13,346 nucleotides of DNA from Gammaproteobacteria bacterium. GTDB taxonomy: Bacteria; Pseudomonadota; Gammaproteobacteria; GRL18. The stretch covers positions 1 to 13,346 of the forward strand of contig JANELJ010000019.1 of NCBI GenBank assembly GCA_024511395.1, read 5' to 3'. Below the pieces are notes generated by a model. It was not told the DNA's origin. It saw only the letters and a program-made list of their open reading frames with translations, and did no database searches. The number at the start of each line of letters is the position of its first letter. Positions within the stretch are counted from its first letter, which is position 1. This document shows positions 5,721-13,309 of the stretch, piece after piece. A program made the position numbers and the translations under genes.

Positions 5721-7526
5721 TTGTTTAATAAGTTGTTTAAAATAATTACCAGAAAACTTACTGTTTCACAGACACTGTTCTGGCCATTCGTCTTATCTTT
5801 TATTGTACTTGCCTCTGGCTGTGCATCCGTAGCAGATAAAACAGAGAGCACAGCAACTTTTGCTAACACAAACAAACAGGCTGCAGAAACCAGTGCGAAG
5901 GAAACTTCTGCTGGTCATAAGTCCACCGCTGATAATATTCCAGGTACAGAACTGGACTCTAAACTGCTTTATGATCTGTTGCTGGCAGAAATGGCGCTGC
6001 AGCGCAACGATTATGATCTGGCCTTTAAAAAATACTACGAAGCGGCCAAAAAGACTCGGGACAGCCGTCTGGCCAAAAAGGTCACTCGGGTAACCTTGTT
6101 TTCCAAAAACGATGAACAAACCTTTAAGGCCGTTAAGCTCTGGTCAGAATTGCAGCCGGATAATATTGATGTACTGCAGATCTACGCATCTTCACTGATA
6201 AACCGAAAACAGGATCAGGAAGCACTGAAGTACCTGAAAAAAATCATGATTAAAAGTCGTGATTTTGATGAAGGTTTTCAGCGGGCAGTGGGTTTACTGG
6301 ATACTATAAAAGAACCTTCACGACTGACATCATTGTTTGCTGAACTGGCCAAAGGCCATGAAGACCGTGTGATTGTTAAACTGAACCAGGCCAAATTATC
6401 CTTTAAGCTGGGTGATAATGTCGGTGCAGAGCGTCATCTGAATGAAGCTCTGGCAATAAATCCGGATTACTTGGAAGCCAGCATGCTTAAAATTCAGTTG
6501 CTGAAAAAACAGCACCGTCCGCAGGAAGCCATTGCCTTGCTGGAAAAACTGCTGAAAAAACAGCCGGAAAATATTAATCTGGGGCTGGAACTGGTGCGTA
6601 TGCTGGTGGCTCAGAAGCAGGTTAAAAAAGCCGATAGGCAAATTAAATGTCTGGCCAGTATGGATATTAACCCGGAAGTGATTTTTGCTATCAGCCTGCT
6701 GGCCATTGAAATCAACCAACTGGATGATGCAAAAAAGTCCCTGGAACGGCTGTATAAGTACCGCCTGTATGCCAGTGAAGCCGCTTATTTTATTGCTCAA
6801 CTGGAAGCCAGCCGGGAAAACTACGCTGAAGCTGCAACCTGGTTTAAGCGGGTTAAACAGGGCCGTTATACTTTTGAAGCCTATCTGGGACTGGCTATTG
6901 TTTATTCCCAGCAGGAAAAATTTGATCAGGCCTTTAAATTGCTGGATCATTCACAGGCCGGCAACAGCAAACAGAGTCTGGAAATCCTGCAGATTAAAGC
7001 TGAAGTTTATGCTCAGGCCAAAAACTATAAAAAAGCCTATGAGATTTATACTCAGGCATTAAAAATTGCGCCCAATAACCATGACCTGCTTTACGGCCGG
7101 GCCATGCTGGCCGAAAAATTTGACCGCATTGATTTACTGGAAAAAGATTTACATGCCATTCTGGCCGAAAATCCCAAAGACAACCAGGCGCTCAATGCCC
7201 TGGGTTATACACTGGCGGATCGTACCGATCGTTACCAAGAAGCCCTGCAGTACATAGAGCGGGCTCTGAAAATTAATCCTGAAGATATTGCAACCCTGGA
7301 CAGTATGGGCTGGGTACTGCATAAACTGGGGCGTAATGAGGAAGCTCTGAGCTATCTTAAAAAAGCCTACGATAAGGACAATGACCCTGAAATTGCCGCT
7401 CACTATGGTGAAGTACTCTGGGTACTGGGTAAAACGGAACAGGCCCGTGCTATCTGGCACAAAGCCCTGAAAAAATACCCCCAACATGAAGTCCTGGTGG
7501 GCACTACCATCCGTTACCTGAAATAA
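5721..7526 (+). CDS. Tetratricopeptide-repeat lipoprotein
   Basis: A 601-residue exported protein made almost entirely of helix-pair repeats. Residues 1-34 are a signal peptide with basic residues, a hydrophobic core and LASGC ending at C34, a likely lipobox, although alanine at -3 is less usual than leucine. A polar linker follows to about residue 70. TPR-type helices then run from about 77 to 600, for example NPDYLEASMLKIQLLKKQ near 247, APNNHDLLYGRAMLAEK near 450 and NPEDIATLDSMGWVLHKLGR near 516. The start is TTG at 5721: an in-frame TAA at 5700 closes the frame upstream, no ATG lies between, and AAGGA is 10 bases upstream. Position between hemA and lolB matches a Pseudomonas TPR protein. 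Its partners are unknown; TPR proteins are scaffolds, and an envelope role is inferred only from the lipobox and lolB. Confidence 0.9.
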   Translation: MFNKLFKIITRKLTVSQTLFWPFVLSFIVLASGCASVADKTESTATFANTNKQAAETSAKETSAGHKSTADNIPGTELDSKLLYDLLLAEMALQRNDYDLAFKKYYEAAKKTRDSRLAKKVTRVTLFSKNDEQTFKAVKLWSELQPDNIDVLQIYASSLINRKQDQEALKYLKKIMIKSRDFDEGFQRAVGLLDTIKEPSRLTSLFAELAKGHEDRVIVKLNQAKLSFKLGDNVGAERHLNEALAINPDYLEASMLKIQLLKKQHRPQEAIALLEKLLKKQPENINLGLELVRMLVAQKQVKKADRQIKCLASMDINPEVIFAISLLAIEINQLDDAKKSLERLYKYRLYASEAAYFIAQLEASRENYAEAATWFKRVKQGRYTFEAYLGLAIVYSQQEKFDQAFKLLDHSQAGNSKQSLEILQIKAEVYAQAKNYKKAYEIYTQALKIAPNNHDLLYGRAMLAEKFDRIDLLEKDLHAILAENPKDNQALNALGYTLADRTDRYQEALQYIERALKINPEDIATLDSMGWVLHKLGRNEEALSYLKKAYDKDNDPEIAAHYGEVLWVLGKTEQARAIWHKALKKYPQHEVLVGTTIRYLK

Positions 7527-7539
7527 AGGCCAGCCATTC

Positions 7540-8169
7540 ATGCTCAAGTATAGACAGTATGGCAGTAGCGCCCTGTTGCTGCTTTTACTGCTCAGCCTTT
7601 CAGCGTGTACCATGCTTGAAACACCACAAACCGGGAATTTACCGGTTTATGAAACAACCATTCCACAGGCCTGGACAGTCAATGGCCGTATCAGCGTGAT
7701 CCGCGGTGAAGAAAACTGGTACGCCCGTTTTAGCTGGATACAGCAGGGCAATGATTTTCAAATCCGCTTTACCGGTCCCCTGGGGGAAACAAGCTTACAG
7801 GTCAGCCAGACCGCTTCAGATGTACGCTTAAACACGTCCTCGGTAGCCAAAAAAGGTGACGATCTGGAACAGCTGATTTTACAGGAAACCGGCTGGGTTT
7901 TCCCGGTATCCTCCCTTCGCTACTGGCTGCACGGTCAACCAGAACCTTCAGCGACAGCAAAAATTCAGTATAATAAGACAGCTCAAATCCGGGAAATTGA
8001 TCAGCAGGGCTGGCACATTCAGTACACTCGATGGATGTCCGTGGCTGAAAGTGCAACAGCTAAAAAAGTATTACCTAAAAAGCTGGTTATTACCCGGGAC
8101 GATCTGAAAATTAAAATTATTATCAGCCAGTGGCTGCTGGCGCAACACTCTTTGCAGCTGTCAAACTGA
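7540..8169 (+). CDS. lolB: Outer-membrane lipoprotein receptor LolB
   Basis: LolB is itself a lipoprotein. It accepts lipoproteins from the periplasmic carrier LolA and inserts them into the inner leaflet of the outer membrane. The 209 residues match the family (207 in E. coli). The signal peptide has a run of leucines and a canonical lipobox L20-S-A-C23 with T24 at +2, fitting outer-membrane sorting. The mature part shows the family pattern: WTVNGRISV near 45-53, WYARFSWIQ near 60-68, FTGPLGETSLQV near 76-87 (the leucine-bearing loop region), WVFPVSSLRYWLHGQP near 119-134, and a basic strand ending IKIIISQWLL. AAAGG overlapping the upstream stop lies 10 bases from the ATG. The gene follows the TPR gene by 13 bases and precedes ispE by 34, so the three are probably one operon. 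Confidence 0.96.
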   Translation: MLKYRQYGSSALLLLLLLSLSACTMLETPQTGNLPVYETTIPQAWTVNGRISVIRGEENWYARFSWIQQGNDFQIRFTGPLGETSLQVSQTASDVRLNTSSVAKKGDDLEQLILQETGWVFPVSSLRYWLHGQPEPSATAKIQYNKTAQIREIDQQGWHIQYTRWMSVAESATAKKVLPKKLVITRDDLKIKIIISQWLLAQHSLQLSN

Positions 8170-8203
8170 ACTATCATTAAAAAAACAGGCAGGAAAAACA
8201 CCT

Positions 8204-9034
8204 TTGAAAAAAATATGGCGGGCACCGGCCAAAATTAACCGTTTCTTACATATTACCGGTCAGAGAGAAGACGGTTATCATGAACTACAGACTATTTTCC
8301 AGTTTCTTGACTATGCCGATGAACTCAGTTTTGATGTGTGTGATGATAGTGAAATAGTACTTGAAACCCCGCTGGCTGGTGTGGCCGATAAAGATAACCT
8401 AGTGGTAAAAGCCGCCCGATTATTACAGCAGAAATCCAGTCATCCCAAAGGTGTTAATATCCGTATCAGTAAAAAACTGCCCATGGGCGGTGGTCTGGGC
8501 GGCGGCAGCAGCGATGCGGCTACGACTCTGGCGGCATTGAACCAGCTCTGGAATATAAACCTTAATAAGGATGAACTGGCTCACCTCGGGCTTGTACTGG
8601 GGGCCGATGTCCCCATTTTTGTCCATGGTTATGCGGCTTGGGCTGAAGGTGTCGGTGAAAATTTATCCCCTGTACAGCTTGATGAACCCTGGTATGTAAT
8701 ATTGATCCCTAGGGTTTCAGTTTCTACAGCAAAAATATTTTCCTCAGCTAATTTAAAAAGAGACTGTTCACCACTGGATATTAACCGTTTTAAGGAAGGT
8801 GAAGGGATTAATGTCTGCGAAGATGTGGTCTGCCAGCAATACCCGGAAGTTGGTGAAGCTATTCTATGGCTGTCTCAGTTCGCACCAGCCAGAATGACTG
8901 GCACAGGTGCCTGTGTTTTTGCCACGGTAGAATCAGAAGCCCAGGCGCAGGAAATTTTACAGCAAAAGCCTGATCAAATAGACGGCTTTTATGCCCGAGG
9001 ATGTAATATTTCTCCTTTATATTCACAAAATTAA
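8204..9034 (+). CDS. ispE: 4-diphosphocytidyl-2-C-methyl-D-erythritol kinase IspE
   Basis: IspE phosphorylates the 2-hydroxyl of CDP-methylerythritol with ATP in the non-mevalonate (MEP) isoprenoid pathway. The protein is 276 residues (E. coli 283). It is a GHMP-family kinase with the N-terminal APAKINRFLHI segment (K10), DGYHEL at 23-28, the glycine-rich ATP loop PMGGGLGGGSSDAAT at 93-107, LGADVPIF at 132-139 with the candidate catalytic D135, and the third GHMP motif MTGTGAC at 231-237. The start is TTG at 8204, with AGGA 9 bases upstream. No in-frame ATG gives the conserved N-terminus. It is the third gene of the TPR-lolB-ispE run and is followed by a large inverted repeat that may end the transcript. 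Confidence 0.98.
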   Translation: MKKIWRAPAKINRFLHITGQREDGYHELQTIFQFLDYADELSFDVCDDSEIVLETPLAGVADKDNLVVKAARLLQQKSSHPKGVNIRISKKLPMGGGLGGGSSDAATTLAALNQLWNINLNKDELAHLGLVLGADVPIFVHGYAAWAEGVGENLSPVQLDEPWYVILIPRVSVSTAKIFSSANLKRDCSPLDINRFKEGEGINVCEDVVCQQYPEVGEAILWLSQFAPARMTGTGACVFATVESEAQAQEILQQKPDQIDGFYARGCNISPLYSQN

Positions 9035-9048
9035 GAAACATATAATTA

Positions 9049-9202
9049 TTCAGTATAAATTGGAATGCCTTAGAGTGACTGACTGCAGTACCTTGTTTAC
9101 GGGGTTTTGAAAACATGGATGTTTTCACAAAGCGATACATGGATGTACTTGAGCGTCCCCGGAAACAAAGTACTGCAGCCAGTCACGGTCAGATATACTG
9201 AA
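9049..9202. mobile_element. MITE-like composite inverted-repeat element, non-coding
   Basis: The core is a pair of 30-bp arms, 9075-9104 and 9157-9186, that are reverse complements at 27 of 30 positions. Outside them a perfect 9-bp pair TTCAGTATA (9049-9057) and TATACTGAA (9194-9202) may be the termini. Between the arms are two smaller stems. One is perfect, GAAAACAT / ATGTTTTC at 9109-9116 and 9119-9126; the other has 5-bp arms at 9136-9140 and 9143-9147. Both centre on the same ACATGGATGT decamer (9113-9122 and 9137-9146). There is no transposase and no obvious target duplication. It resembles interspersed palindromic elements I remember between genes in other gammaproteobacteria, but I cannot name the family. 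It could also terminate ispE transcription. Confidence 0.6.
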
Positions 9203-9227
9203 AAATATAAAAAAATTAATTTTAGGT

Positions 9228-9256
9228 GTGACAAATAAAAAATTTCAGCGTATAAT
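9228..9256 (+). promoter_or_regulatory. Sigma-70-type promoter upstream of tRNA-Gln (distal)
   Basis: GTGACA (9228-9233), a 17-bp spacer and a perfect TATAAT (9251-9256). Transcription would start near 9263, about 120 bases before the tRNA. It begins 26 bases after the end of the inverted-repeat element. Confidence 0.65.
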
Positions 9257-9325
9257 CCACCCACCTTTTTGGCAAGGCGTCATTTTTATATAGAATTTAG
9301 TATCTATGCGGGTTCTATTACTAAG

Positions 9326-9354
9326 TTGACTACCTGATATGTGACGATTAAAAT
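9326..9354 (+). promoter_or_regulatory. Sigma-70-type promoter of tRNA-Gln (proximal)
   Basis: TTGACT (9326-9331), a 17-bp spacer and TAAAAT (9349-9354) give a near-consensus promoter. The expected start near 9361 leaves a leader of about 20 bases before the mature tRNA at 9382. Confidence 0.72.
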
Positions 9355-9381
9355 CGAAAACATATTATGCTCGGTTATTGT

Positions 9382-9456
9382 TGGGCCGTCGCCAAGCGGT
9401 AAGGCACCAGGTTTTGATCCTGGCATGCGCAGGTTCGAATCCTGCCGGCCCAGCCA
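9382..9456 (+). tRNA. tRNA-Gln (anticodon UUG)
   Basis: The 75-nt cloverleaf is complete. The acceptor stem is TGGGCCG (9382-9388) paired with CGGCCCA (9446-9452), with a U1-A72 pair as in E. coli tRNA-Gln. The D-arm sequence is GCCAAGCGGTAAGGC. The anticodon stem is CCAGG / CCTGG with loop TTTTGAT, so the anticodon is TTG. The T-arm is GCAGG TTCGAAT CCTGC. Discriminator G9453 is followed by an encoded CCA (9454-9456). Its place between ispE and prs matches the Pseudomonas order as I recall it. Confidence 0.98.
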
Positions 9457-9466
9457 CTTCTTTAAG

Positions 9467-9497
9467 AACAGAAAATTTACCGGACAAATTTTTTGTT
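9467..9497 (+). terminator. AU-rich hairpin just downstream of tRNA-Gln
   Basis: AACAGAAAATTT (9467-9478) pairs with AAATTTTTTGTT (9486-9497) over 12 bp, with one wobble and a 7-base loop, starting 10 bases after the tRNA 3' end. The stem has only one G-C pair and no separate T-tract. It may be a weak terminator or a processing stem, and transcription may continue into prs. Confidence 0.35.
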
Positions 9498-9615
9498 GGC
9501 CAGGGTCTGCTAAGGCCATACAGGATAAAGGCTTCTTAACTTAATAAATAACCCCACTGAAATACTAGAAACGAATACAAAAAGCGTTTTAAATTAAGGC
9601 TTTTAAGATTAAATT

Positions 9616-9624
9616 TGCTACAAT
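9616..9624 (+). promoter_or_regulatory. Possible extended -10 promoter for prs
   Basis: TG-C-TACAAT at 9616-9624 forms an extended -10, about 33 bases before the prs start codon. No good -35 lies 16-18 bp upstream. It would give prs a short leader independent of tRNA-Gln. Confidence 0.4.
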
Positions 9625-9657
9625 AACGGCAACTTAATTTCCACTGAGGAACAGACG

Positions 9658-10611
9658 GTGTCCGACTCAGACATGATGGTTTTTTCGGGAAATGCGAACC
9701 CGAAACTGGCAAAAGATATTTGCAGGCATCTGAGCATACCTTTGGGTAAGGCTTATGTCGATAAGTTCAGTGACAGCGAAATCATGGTTGAACTGATGGA
9801 GAATGTACGTGGAAAAGACGTATTTATTGTCCAGCCAACCTGTCAGCCTGCCAATGACCACCTGATGGAACTGATGGTCATGGGTGATGCCATACGTAGG
9901 GCATCAGCACGACGTATTACTGCGGTAGTACCGTATTTTGGTTATGCCCGCCAGGATCGGCGGCCGCGCTCAGCCAGGGTGGCCATTACCGCCAAGGTGG
10001 TGGCCAATATGATTTCCGGTGTCGGAATCAACCGGGTACTGACCGTTGATTTACATGCCGATCAGATCCAGGGCTTTTTTGATATACCGGTGGATAATGT
10101 GTATGCCTCACCTATTTTACTGGGTGATATCTGGCGTCAGAAATACCCTGACCTGATGGTGGTATCACCGGATGTCGGTGGTGTGGTTCGTGCCAGAGCA
10201 CTGGCCAAGCGCTTGGATGATGCGGATCTGGCGATTATTGATAAACGCCGTCCCAAGGCCAATGTGGCCAAAGTAATGAATATTATCGGGGACGTTGAAG
10301 GACGTTCCTGTCTGCTGGTTGATGATTTGGTGGATACTGCTGGTACCCTGTGTAAAGCCGCTGCCGCTCTGAAAGAGCACGGAGCATCCAAGGTTATGGC
10401 TTATATTACCCACCCGGTATTATCCGGCTTGGCCATTGATAACCTCAATGCTTCGGAACTGGATCACCTAGTGGTTACAGACACTATTCCGCTGAAACCG
10501 GAAGCTGAAAAATGCACTAAAATCCGTCAGCTAAGCAGCGCCATGATTTTAGGCGAAACAATGATGCGCATTAACCGTGAAGAATCGGTCAGTTCGCTCT
10601 ATATGGACTAA
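9658..10611 (+). CDS. prs: Ribose-phosphate pyrophosphokinase (PRPP synthetase)
   Basis: Prs transfers pyrophosphate from ATP to ribose 5-phosphate. The product, PRPP, feeds purine, pyrimidine, NAD, histidine and tryptophan synthesis. The protein is 317 residues (E. coli 315). Family motifs are [20 protein letters not shown] (37-56), [13 protein letters not shown] (90-102), [11 protein letters not shown] (131-141) with H133, IIDKRRP (193-199) with K196, and the PRPP-binding loop DDLVDTAGT (222-230). The start is GTG at 9658 with AGGA 7 bases upstream. Internal Met6 and Met7 have no comparable site. The 200-base leader after tRNA-Gln holds an AU-rich stem and a possible extended -10 promoter. 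It is followed by a 222-base gap rich in hairpins. Confidence 0.98.
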   Translation: MSDSDMMVFSGNANPKLAKDICRHLSIPLGKAYVDKFSDSEIMVELMENVRGKDVFIVQPTCQPANDHLMELMVMGDAIRRASARRITAVVPYFGYARQDRRPRSARVAITAKVVANMISGVGINRVLTVDLHADQIQGFFDIPVDNVYASPILLGDIWRQKYPDLMVVSPDVGGVVRARALAKRLDDADLAIIDKRRPKANVAKVMNIIGDVEGRSCLLVDDLVDTAGTLCKAAAALKEHGASKVMAYITHPVLSGLAIDNLNASELDHLVVTDTIPLKPEAEKCTKIRQLSSAMILGETMMRINREESVSSLYMD

Positions 10612-10833
10612 TTAATCTTCATCCTTAATCCATCCCTACAGAGGGAGAGGATTCTTTATCCTTACACGCCCTCTCCCTCAGGGAGAGGGCTGGGGTGAGG
10701 GAACAAATTATGGGACTAATCCCATTACCGCCCTGTCATTGGTCGCGATGACAGGATCTATAGTCAGCTATGTAAATGGCCATAAATCCGCTTACATCGC
10801 CAGCTTTTTATTTTTTTATTTTGGAGAATCAAC
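10612..10833. other. prs / rplY intergenic region with several hairpins
   Basis: These 222 bases hold at least three stems besides the 33-bp palindromic repeat. GAGGGAGAGG (10641-10650) can pair with 10670-10679 inside that repeat. ATGGGA / TCCCAT pairs at 10710-10715 and 10720-10725. CCTGTCAT / ATGACAGG pairs at 10732-10739 and 10748-10755. A T-rich run (about 10805-10822) precedes the rplY Shine-Dalgarno. I found no convincing promoter for rplY here, so it may be read through from prs or from a promoter I cannot score. Confidence 0.6.
10669..10701. repeat. 33-bp palindromic interspersed repeat, copy 1
   Basis: CCCTCTCCC, a 3-base loop TCA, then GGGAGAGGG followed by CTGGGGTGAGGG. A near-identical copy lies at 12166-12198 (30 of 33 bases the same, two of the differences in the loop). 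I recall very similar GC-rich palindromes scattered between genes in many proteobacterial genomes, so this is probably a known class of interspersed repeat. Confidence 0.85.
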
Positions 10834-11478
10834 ATGAGTGCAACATTTACTCTTGCTGCAGAACTTCGAGCTGACACAGGGAAGGGTGCGAGCCGCCGCC
10901 TGCGTCATGCCGGTAAGGTGCCTGCAATTATCTATGGTGCGAACAAAGAGCCGACTATGCTGGCCATCAGACATGATGACATTCTGCATTCGGTAGAAGA
11001 CGAAGCGTTCTTCTCTCACATTCTGAAAATCGAAATCAAAGACGGTGAAACCGAAAAAGTCATTATCAAGGATTTGCAACGTCACCCGGCTAAAGTTCAG
11101 ATCATGCACGCTGACTTTCAGCGTTTTGATGCTACCCAGTCCCTGCATGTAAATGTGCCTTTGCACTTTATTAATGAAGAAGATTGTGCTGGTGTTAAAG
11201 CCGGTGGTCTGATTGCTCACCTGATGACAGAAATTGAAGTTGCCTGTCTGGCAAAAGATTTACCAGAATATATTGAAGTCGATATGATTGATCTAGACAC
11301 AGGTGAATCCATTCACATCACTGATCTGAAACTGCCTGAAGGTGTTACCAGTGTTGCCATGTCTCAGGGCGAAGGCCACGACCAGGCGATTGCTTCTATT
11401 CATACACCACGCGGTGATAAAGTTGACGAAGCAGGCGAAGAAGCTGCTGCTGCAGCTGACGAAAGCGAAGAAGAATAA
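10834..11478 (+). CDS. rplY: 50S ribosomal protein L25, long (CTC/TL5) form
   Basis: L25 binds 5S rRNA in the large ribosomal subunit. This is the 214-residue two-domain form (E. coli has only the 94-residue N-terminal domain). The N-terminal domain (about 1-93) shows [24 protein letters not shown] and continues to [14 protein letters not shown]-terminal beta-rich TL5 domain (about 94-190) includes [20 protein letters not shown] and [22 protein letters not shown]. The tail is Ala/Glu-rich and acidic (about 195-214, ending DESEEE), common in long forms. GGAG lies 7 bases before the ATG, so translation initiation should be strong. A stem-loop terminator follows 19 bases after the stop. Confidence 0.97.
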   Translation: MSATFTLAAELRADTGKGASRRLRHAGKVPAIIYGANKEPTMLAIRHDDILHSVEDEAFFSHILKIEIKDGETEKVIIKDLQRHPAKVQIMHADFQRFDATQSLHVNVPLHFINEEDCAGVKAGGLIAHLMTEIEVACLAKDLPEYIEVDMIDLDTGESIHITDLKLPEGVTSVAMSQGEGHDQAIASIHTPRGDKVDEAGEEAAAAADESEEE

Positions 11479-11497
11479 GCTTCCGCTGATGTCTAAC

Positions 11498-11540
11498 ACT
11501 GCCGGGTGTTTTATAGCAAAGCATCTGGCAGTCTTTCTCA
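11498..11540 (+). terminator. Probable rho-independent terminator after rplY
   Basis: Arms 11498-11512 and 11518-11532 form a 15-bp stem as RNA (12 Watson-Crick and 3 G-U pairs) with loop ATAGC. A pyrimidine-rich stretch CTTTCTC follows rather than a clean T-run. It lies between rplY and pth, ending only about 19 bases before the pth start codon. Confidence 0.6.
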
Positions 11541-11558
11541 TACCAAAATCTTATTACC

Positions 11559-12140
11559 ATGCCTAATAATACAATTCAGATCATTGCAGGCTTGGGTAAC
11601 CCCGGTAACGAATACGAAAATACCCGCCATAATGCCGGCTTCTGGTTTATTGATCATTTAGTGTATCAATACAATTTATTCCTGAAAAAAGAAAGCAAGT
11701 TTTTTGCTGAAGCAGCCAAAGTCAGTCTGGGTGCTGATAGCGTATGGTTAATTAAGCCTATGAATTTTATGAACCGCAGTGGTCAGTCCATAGTACGGCT
11801 GGCGCAGTTTTATAAAATCAAACCGGAACAGATCCTGGTTGTGCATGATGAACTGGATCTGTCGCCTGGTACGGTCAGGTTAAAGCAGGGTGGTGGCCAT
11901 GGCGGGCATAATGGCTTACGTGATACTATTAACCAGTTAGGCAGTAAAGATTTTTATCGCCTGCGCCTAGGTATCGGGCACCCCGGTTCTAAGGAACAGG
12001 TGGTTGGTTATGTACTGGGCAAAACGCCGGCCAGTGAAAAACAGCTGATAGAATCAGCAATAGATAAAACAATGGATGCTCTGGAGCTGATCATTAGCGG
12101 TGATATGCAAAAAGCCATGAATCAGCTGCATGCAAAATAA
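11559..12140 (+). CDS. pth: Peptidyl-tRNA hydrolase Pth
   Basis: Pth cleaves the ester bond of peptidyl-tRNAs that fall off the ribosome and recycles the tRNA. The protein is 193 residues (E. coli 194). The expected active-site residues are N14 and H24 in GLGNPGNEYENTRHNAGF (11-28), N69 in KPMNFMNRSG (66-75), D97 in VVHDELDLSPG (94-104) and N118 in GGGHGGHNGLRD (111-122). These correspond to E. coli N10, H20, N68, D93 and N114 as I recall them. The ATG at 11559 is the only sensible start, yet no Shine-Dalgarno is visible in the preceding 20 bases. The rplY-pth-ychF order is standard. Expression presumably depends on read-through of the upstream stem-loop or on a promoter within rplY. Confidence 0.98.
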   Translation: MPNNTIQIIAGLGNPGNEYENTRHNAGFWFIDHLVYQYNLFLKKESKFFAEAAKVSLGADSVWLIKPMNFMNRSGQSIVRLAQFYKIKPEQILVVHDELDLSPGTVRLKQGGGHGGHNGLRDTINQLGSKDFYRLRLGIGHPGSKEQVVGYVLGKTPASEKQLIESAIDKTMDALELIISGDMQKAMNQLHAK

Positions 12141-12165
12141 CTAATTCAGTCCCTTGCTTTCTATT

Positions 12166-12198
12166 CCCTCTCCCTTCGGGAGAGGGCTAGGGTGAGGG
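12166..12198. repeat. 33-bp palindromic interspersed repeat, copy 2
   Basis: CCCTCTCCC, loop TTC, GGGAGAGGG, then CTAGGGTGAGGG, between pth and ychF. It has the same orientation as the copy at 10669-10701. It ends 19 bases before the ychF ATG, so the stem may affect access to the ychF ribosome binding site. Confidence 0.85.
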
Positions 12199-12217
12199 TA
12201 AAAAAAAGAGATAAAAC

Positions 12218-13309
12218 ATGGGATTTAAATGTGGAATCGTTGGCCTGCCTAATGTAGGTAAATCAACTCTTTTCAATGCTTTGACCAAAGCTGGAATACA
12301 GGCCGAAAACTACCCGTTCTGTACCATAGAACCTAATGTGGGTATTGTACCCATGCCGGATCCGCGTCTTAATGCCCTGGCCGATATTGTCAAACCGGAA
12401 CGGATAGTCCCGACTTCTATGGAATTTGTCGATATTGCCGGCTTGGTGGAAGGCGCTTCAAAAGGTGAAGGACTGGGCAATAAATTCTTGGCCAATATCC
12501 GGGAAACTGATGCCATTGCCCATGTGGTATGCTGTTTTGAAAATGATGATATCGTACATGTCTCCGGAAAAATTGATCCCATTGATGATATAGAAATTAT
12601 CAATACCGAACTGACTCTGGCGGATCTTGAAAGTGTGGAAAAAGCCCACCTTAAAGCCGTCAAAAATTCCAAAAGCGGCAATAAAGAAGCTCTGGCCAGA
12701 AAAAACCTGCTGGAAAAGATCAAAGATCATCTGGAAAAAGGTGAAACGGCAAGAACCTTGGAGCTCAGTGATGATGAGAAAAAAGAAATCCGCAATCTGC
12801 AATTACTGACTTTAAAACCCACGGTTTACATTGCCAATGTCAATGAAGATGGTTTTGAAAACAACCCCTATCTGGAACAGGTTCAGGCGTATGCCGATAA
12901 GGAAGGTTCGGGTGTGGTCAGTGTGTGTGCAGCCATTGAAGCCGAAATGGTGGAACTGGATGAAGAAGAACTTAAAGAATTTCTGGACGATTTGGGTCTG
13001 GAAGAACCGGGATTAAATCGGGTGATCAGGGCAGGTTATAAACTGCTTAACCTGCAAACCTATTTTACCGCCGGAGTAAAAGAAGTTCGTGCCTGGACTA
13101 TTCCAGTGGGCGCTACAGCGCCTAAAGCCGCTGTCGTCATTCACACTGATTTTGAACGGGGCTTTATCCGTGCAGAAGTGATTGCCTACGATGATTTTAT
13201 TGAATATCAGGGCGAAGCCGGAGCCAAAGAAAAAGGCAAGCTGCGTATAGAAGGCAAAGATTATGTCGTTCAGGACGGCGATGTTCTGCACTTCCGCTTT
13301 AATGTCTAA
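12218..13309 (+). CDS. ychF: Obg-family ATPase YchF
   Basis: YchF is a ribosome-associated P-loop NTPase of the Obg family that prefers ATP over GTP and is linked to stress adaptation and translation. The 363 residues equal the E. coli length. The Walker A loop is GLPNVGKST at 9-17 and the G3 region is [17 protein letters not shown] at 71-87. H114 sits in the position of the catalytic histidine. The altered G4 motif NVNE at 207-210 replaces NKxD, which is the family's mark of ATP preference. A coiled-coil insertion occupies about 130-190. The TGS domain is at the C-terminus (about 279-363), ending [11 protein letters not shown]. The ATG has AAGAG 7 bases upstream. Only 37 bases follow the stop, in which I see no feature. 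Confidence 0.98.
   Translation: MGFKCGIVGLPNVGKSTLFNALTKAGIQAENYPFCTIEPNVGIVPMPDPRLNALADIVKPERIVPTSMEFVDIAGLVEGASKGEGLGNKFLANIRETDAIAHVVCCFENDDIVHVSGKIDPIDDIEIINTELTLADLESVEKAHLKAVKNSKSGNKEALARKNLLEKIKDHLEKGETARTLELSDDEKKEIRNLQLLTLKPTVYIANVNEDGFENNPYLEQVQAYADKEGSGVVSVCAAIEAEMVELDEEELKEFLDDLGLEEPGLNRVIRAGYKLLNLQTYFTAGVKEVRAWTIPVGATAPKAAVVIHTDFERGFIRAEVIAYDDFIEYQGEAGAKEKGKLRIEGKDYVVQDGDVLHFRFNV

Noticed and set aside
9341..9544. Open frame across tRNA-Gln
   Set aside because: It covers a complete, structurally sound tRNA and its promoter, so it is not coding.
4277..11123. Single TTCAGCG or CGCTGAA heptamers inside genes (for example 4277, 6824, 7599, 7947, 9244, 10490, 11117)
   Set aside because: They are isolated, mostly within coding sequence and made of common codon pairs. 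They are not tandem, so I do not count them as members of the repeat family.
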